Assembly: GCA_964395915.1 (NCBI GenBank)
Contig: CAYNDB010000110.1
Span: 1 to 7,693 of the forward strand
Direction: 5' to 3'
DNA from: CAYNDB01 sp964395915
GTDB taxonomy: Bacteria; Nitrospinota_A; UBA7883; JAJRTC01
Length of the DNA stretch: 7,693 nt
Part shown: positions 6,542 through 7,693 of the stretch, piece after piece
Layout of the letters: every line of letters begins with the position of its first letter
Position numbering within the stretch: the stretch's first letter is position 1
Translations under genes and position numbers: made by a program
The notes under the pieces: generated by a model
The model's input: the letters and a program-made list of their open reading frames with translations, nothing else
The model's database searches: none
Told to the model about the DNA's origin: nothing

Positions 6542-7467
6542 ACAGGCGTCCGCTAGGAAACAGGAAGGGGATGGCGTTACTGCTTACCGTTCTGGTTATG
6601 TCACTTCTTACCATTATCGTGGTCGATTTCTTTCATTCGGCATGGATACAGTCCGCTCTTGCGGCGTCATATAGCAACGATACGAAGGCTCTTTTTGCGG
6701 CTCGCTCCGGCCAGGTGGTGGCGGCGAAAATTTTGGTTGAGGATAAAAGAAAAAATATACCCGCCGACGCTCTTACCGAAGAGTGGGCGCAAGGGGGCAT
6801 CCCGCTGCCGATAGATGATGATTATGTTTTTATAACTATTCAGGATGATTCGGGGAAATTTGATCTAAACTCCCTGGTGAGCGCCCGTGGCTATCCGCAG
6901 GAGAGAAGGATAAAAATTTTTCGGCGGATGCTTGCGAGGTTGGAAATAGAAGAGGATATTACGGATTCTATTGTAGACTGGCTCGACTCCAATGGAGAGC
7001 CGTTACGTGATGGAGCCGAAGATGGATATTATCTTTCGCTAAAAAATCCGTACAGGACAAAAAATGGGAAGCTTGACTCGGTTGATGAAATATTGATGAT
7101 AAAAGGAGTCACGCCAAAAATTGTGGCAAGGCTCAGGTCGCATATCACAGCTTCGGCGACGAAAAAAATAAATGTAAACACCGCATCCCTTACGTTGCTA
7201 TGGTCGCTGGATGATGACATGACGGAAGATATAGCAAACAGCGTCATCCTCGCCAGAACCGAGAAACCTTTTGAAAAACGTGAGGATATCAAGCGCGTAC
7301 CCGGTATGGTGGATATCTATCCCAGAATTGCGCTCGATATCGACGTGAAAAGCGACCTCTATTCAGTTGAGTCTTCCGTGACTATAGGCGAGAACACAAA
7401 AATTATCCGCGCCAGATACGCGCGCAGCGCTGTTTCTGTGACTACACTTTTCTACAAGGTTTATTGA
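6538..7467 (+). CDS. gspK: Minor pseudopilin GspK
   Basis: Largest minor pseudopilin, placed at the very tip of the pseudopilus in structural models. It has 309 residues, normal for GspK. An 11-residue basic leader ends at NRKG^MALLLTVLVM (after Gly11), followed by a hydrophobic helix. Unlike the other four pseudopilins, mature position 5 is Leu16 rather than Glu; this absence is a known hallmark of GspK and not a defect. Conserved GspK segments are visible: GKFDLNSLV (106-114), DSIVDWLDSNGEPLRDGAED (143-162), LDSVDEILMIKGV (179-191), and INVNTAS (211-217), the last belonging to a helix-hairpin-helix-like part. The alternative ATG at 6571 would remove the whole leader and is rejected. Stop TGA lies one base before the gspL start. 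Confidence 0.96.
   Translation: MNRRPLGNRKGMALLLTVLVMSLLTIIVVDFFHSAWIQSALAASYSNDTKALFAARSGQVVAAKILVEDKRKNIPADALTEEWAQGGIPLPIDDDYVFITIQDDSGKFDLNSLVSARGYPQERRIKIFRRMLARLEIEEDITDSIVDWLDSNGEPLRDGAEDGYYLSLKNPYRTKNGKLDSVDEILMIKGVTPKIVARLRSHITASATKKINVNTASLTLLWSLDDDMTEDIANSVILARTEKPFEKREDIKRVPGMVDIYPRIALDIDVKSDLYSVESSVTIGENTKIIRARYARSAVSVTTLFYKVY
7456..7460 (+). promoter_or_regulatory. Ribosome binding site of gspL
   Basis: AAGGT in the last codons of gspK lies 8 bases before ATG 7469. It shows that the gspL start signal is intact even though the frame is interrupted downstream. Confidence 0.5.
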
Positions 7468-7468
7468 T

Positions 7469-7693
7469 ATGGCGACGACTATATTCGGCATAGATTTGGG
7501 GCGCCAGAGCCTGAAGATCGCGGTTGTTGAAAAACGTCTTCGAAGTCATGAAGTTACGGAGATCGGTTATCGCGATGTGCATGGAATGGATGACGTGGAG
7601 ACCGCCGCTACTCTGTTGGAGCTGCTGTCGTAGCTAAAGTTTGATAAAGATGCGGATCTTGTCACGGCGGTTTTTCCGGGCGAAAAACTTTCT
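7469..7693 (+). pseudogene. gspL: Actin-like platform protein GspL, 5' part, interrupted by in-frame TAG
   Basis: GspL is a bitopic inner-membrane protein whose cytoplasmic actin-like domain binds GspE and whose periplasmic part pairs with GspM. The visible N-terminus begins MATTIFGIDLGRQSLKIAVV, the GIDLG-x-x-S-x-K pattern of the PilM/GspL actin-like fold, and the place right after gspK is the expected one. Codon 55 is TAG (7631-7633), so translation would yield only 54 residues. The same frame stays open for 20 more codons to the window edge and reads LKFDKDADLVTAVFPGEKLS, which resembles the next strand of the fold (a 'V-T-A-x-P-G' type segment). A single-base change, for example CAG, AAG or GAG to TAG, would explain this. 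It may be a true nonsense mutation, a sequence error, or readthrough. The rest of the gene is outside the window. The gspL identity is good; the pseudogene status is uncertain. Confidence 0.72.

Noticed and set aside
6562..6573. Internal ATG at 6571 in gspK preceded by AGGAAGGGG
   Set aside because: Starting there would remove the whole prepilin leader and yield a protein beginning exactly at the mature residue; the match is probably chance from the basic leader codons.

Overview
This window is one continuous, plus-strand gene cluster for a type II secretion system (T2SS, general secretory pathway), the machine that moves folded proteins from the periplasm across the outer membrane of diderm (Gram-negative) bacteria. 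It lies entirely inside the operon: it opens within gspD, whose 5' part is upstream, and closes a short way into gspL. The order is gspD-E-F-G-H-I-J-K-L. GC content looks roughly balanced by eye. The operon order alone does not fix the taxon. The GspL N-terminus resembles the PilM/actin-like form seen in deltaproteobacteria and similar lineages more than the classic gammaproteobacterial one, so a deltaproteobacterium-like or related environmental diderm is my low-confidence guess.

Layout: bases 2-1705 encode the outer-membrane secretin GspD from the N1 domain to the C-terminus. Bases 1715-3343 encode the cytoplasmic assembly ATPase GspE. Bases 3355-4572 encode the inner-membrane platform protein GspF. 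Bases 4598-5035 encode the major pseudopilin GspG, and four minor pseudopilins follow: GspH (5036-5554), GspI (5532-5909), GspJ (5906-6541) and GspK (6538-7467). From 7469 to the end is the start of gspL, the actin-like protein that links GspE to the inner-membrane platform. There is no gap longer than about 25 bases between genes, and I see no internal promoter or terminator. Several genes overlap (ATGA junctions for I/J and J/K, 23 bases for H/I), so transcription as one unit and translational coupling are likely.

How the parts work together (family knowledge): GspE hydrolyses ATP and, with GspL and GspF, drives addition of prepilin-peptidase-processed GspG to a short pseudopilus. GspI, J, K and H form its tip, and the pseudopilus pushes substrates through the GspD channel. 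GspC, GspM, the prepilin peptidase GspO and any pilotin are not in the window.

The system itself is well known, and I do not see an undescribed system here. The one real anomaly is an in-frame amber codon (TAG, 7631-7633) at codon 55 of gspL. The same frame continues with GspL-like sequence after it, which points to a nonsense mutation, a sequencing error or possible readthrough.
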